Positions 1-64,000 of a stretch of 64,000 nucleotides of DNA are shown piece by piece (position 1 is the first letter of the stretch; each line of letters opens with the position of its first letter). The translations under genes were made by a program, and so were the position numbers. The notes below the pieces were generated by a model that ran no database searches, was not told the origin of the DNA, and saw only the letters and a list, made by a program, of their open reading frames with translations. Source of the DNA: Nectonema munidae (Eukaryota > Nematomorpha > Nectonematoida > Nectonematidae); the NCBI GenBank assembly GCA_030549495.1, contig JAUIRK010001008.1, positions 186,001-250,000 on the forward strand. The letters run 5' to 3'.

Positions 1-484
1 AGAAATTAGTTTTGAAAAACCACAACTATTTAAAGATATCTTAAATAATTCTTTTTGCCTTTTTTGACGATGCGGGCAGAGATAATATAAATAAAAGATC
101 TGAAAATTAGCCATAATTTGTAGCAAATTACAAAATTGTTAAAAATTAAAAGAAATTTTACATTTCCAAAATTATGGATAAGAGTTTTTCCATTATTTTC
201 CGAGGTTAGTAAAAGTCAATTTTTCAAATTTTAAGATGAAAGATTTATTGAACTACTAGGGTGCTATAAAGTACTAGATATTTCTAAAATCATTTTCATA
301 AGGTCATATGTTTAAAGATTCACAATAAGAACTTTAAAAAAGAGTAAAATATTTAGTTAACACCGACATTCATGCCTTGTTTTGTAGAATTGAACTTAAC
401 AAATAGCTGAATGGAATGGATGAACCAAGTGTGTAAATTGTTAGTTTATCTAAATACTAAGTCATAAAAATTAAAAAATATTAC
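1..484. other. Intron downstream of exon 29, nothing recognised
   Basis: AT-rich intronic sequence. I see no continuation of the rod, no transposase frame and no repeat shared with the rest of the window. Confidence 0.6.
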
Positions 485-63441
<62,957 letters not shown>

Positions 63442-63699
63442 CTAAAAATTGTTTATCTGCTATCATAAAAAATATCATCTTTAGTAAAAATAAATAGACT
63501 TATAAATACTCCATTCATATCCAAAATTTCAACAATCAAAACCGCTTTTTATCAGTCAATGATTATGAAGATAATTTTATGACAGTTTTTTCATTTCGAT
63601 GAATTCGCGGTCATGTTTATTATTTTGTTAATAAAGTCTGAAATTTGATAATTAATTACTTTAATTTTTATATTTTGGCAATTATCGATCTAATGGATG
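63442..63699. other. Intron upstream of exon 1 in window, nothing recognised
   Basis: No sequence resembling the expected N-terminal myosin exon (KKLVWVPS block) was found between 63442 and 64000, so it lies beyond the window. Confidence 0.6.
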
Positions 63700-63890
63700 A
63701 TCCCTCTCTCAATTTTATATCATTTCTTTGTTATTCATATTATTATAATGAGCTAAGTTGATGCATCCTTATATTTTATATCATTTCCTTTTTATACTTA
63801 AAAGAATTTAAAACTAGTACTTAGTATTACATTATTATAAGGAAAAACAATATATGCCTCCTTAATTTTGATATCATTATTATTTAAATA
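63700..63890. repeat. Dispersed relative of the 42912 palindromic repeat
   Basis: AATTTTATATCATTTCTTTG, TGATGCATCC, ATTTTATATCATTTCCTTTT and ATGCCTCCTTAATTTT occur in the order and spacing seen in the right arm of the palindrome at 42912-43444. Only one arm is present here. Confidence 0.7.
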
Positions 63891-64000
63891 CATAATACTC
63901 AGTCTGAACCTATGAAAATTATTGTTTTTCTTTTATTATTTTTTAAATGTTTAAAAATATATTGAGAATTGAATTTTTTTTAAAAATTAGCGATTTTCAG

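Overview
The window is AT-rich animal DNA lying inside one very large gene on the minus strand. I could place 29 internal coding exons (485-63441) of a non-muscle (cytoplasmic) myosin II heavy chain of the zipper/MYH9-10 type. All have canonical AG/GT borders, and the reading phase carries through all 28 junctions with no stop, giving 4,795 coding bases or about 1,598 residues. The first coding exon lies beyond the right edge. The last ~260 rod residues and the tailpiece lie beyond the left edge. Gene architecture, base composition and the transposon mix fit an invertebrate, most likely an arthropod. A parasitic copepod such as a sea louse is my best guess, but that is inference.

Layout from the 5' end of the gene (right) to the 3' end (left): the end of the SH3-like domain (63.4 kb); a 10.1-kb intron 1 holding a SINE, a piggyBac relic, a BED-finger hAT relic and an R2-type LINE relic; the ATP-site exons (53.1-43.6 kb), among which lie a 2-kb deleted piggyBac element, a second SINE-like copy and a hAT-like relic; upper and lower motor exons (43.9-33.0 kb), interrupted by a 0.5-kb palindrome, a LINE 3' end and a young-looking Ty3/gypsy element at 34218-38225; converter, IQ and neck exons (31.8-27.8 kb); then the coiled-coil rod (27.0-0.5 kb), whose introns carry Tigger and hAT relics, two ~150-bp tandem arrays and several MITEs.

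No second host gene is evident. Everything recognisable outside the myosin exons is mobile or repetitive: hAT, piggyBac, Tigger/pogo, MULE-like and LINE pieces, one Ty3/gypsy element, a tRNA-derived SINE family seen twice in opposite orientation, and several unnamed repeat families. The best candidates for undescribed biology are a myosin whose rod has diverged strongly in sequence yet keeps exact length register, the paired tandem arrays next to a GC-rich hairpin in one intron, the 0.5-kb palindromic family, and the SINE. Similarity statements about zipper, MYH9 and transposase families rest on recalled family sequences, not on a search.
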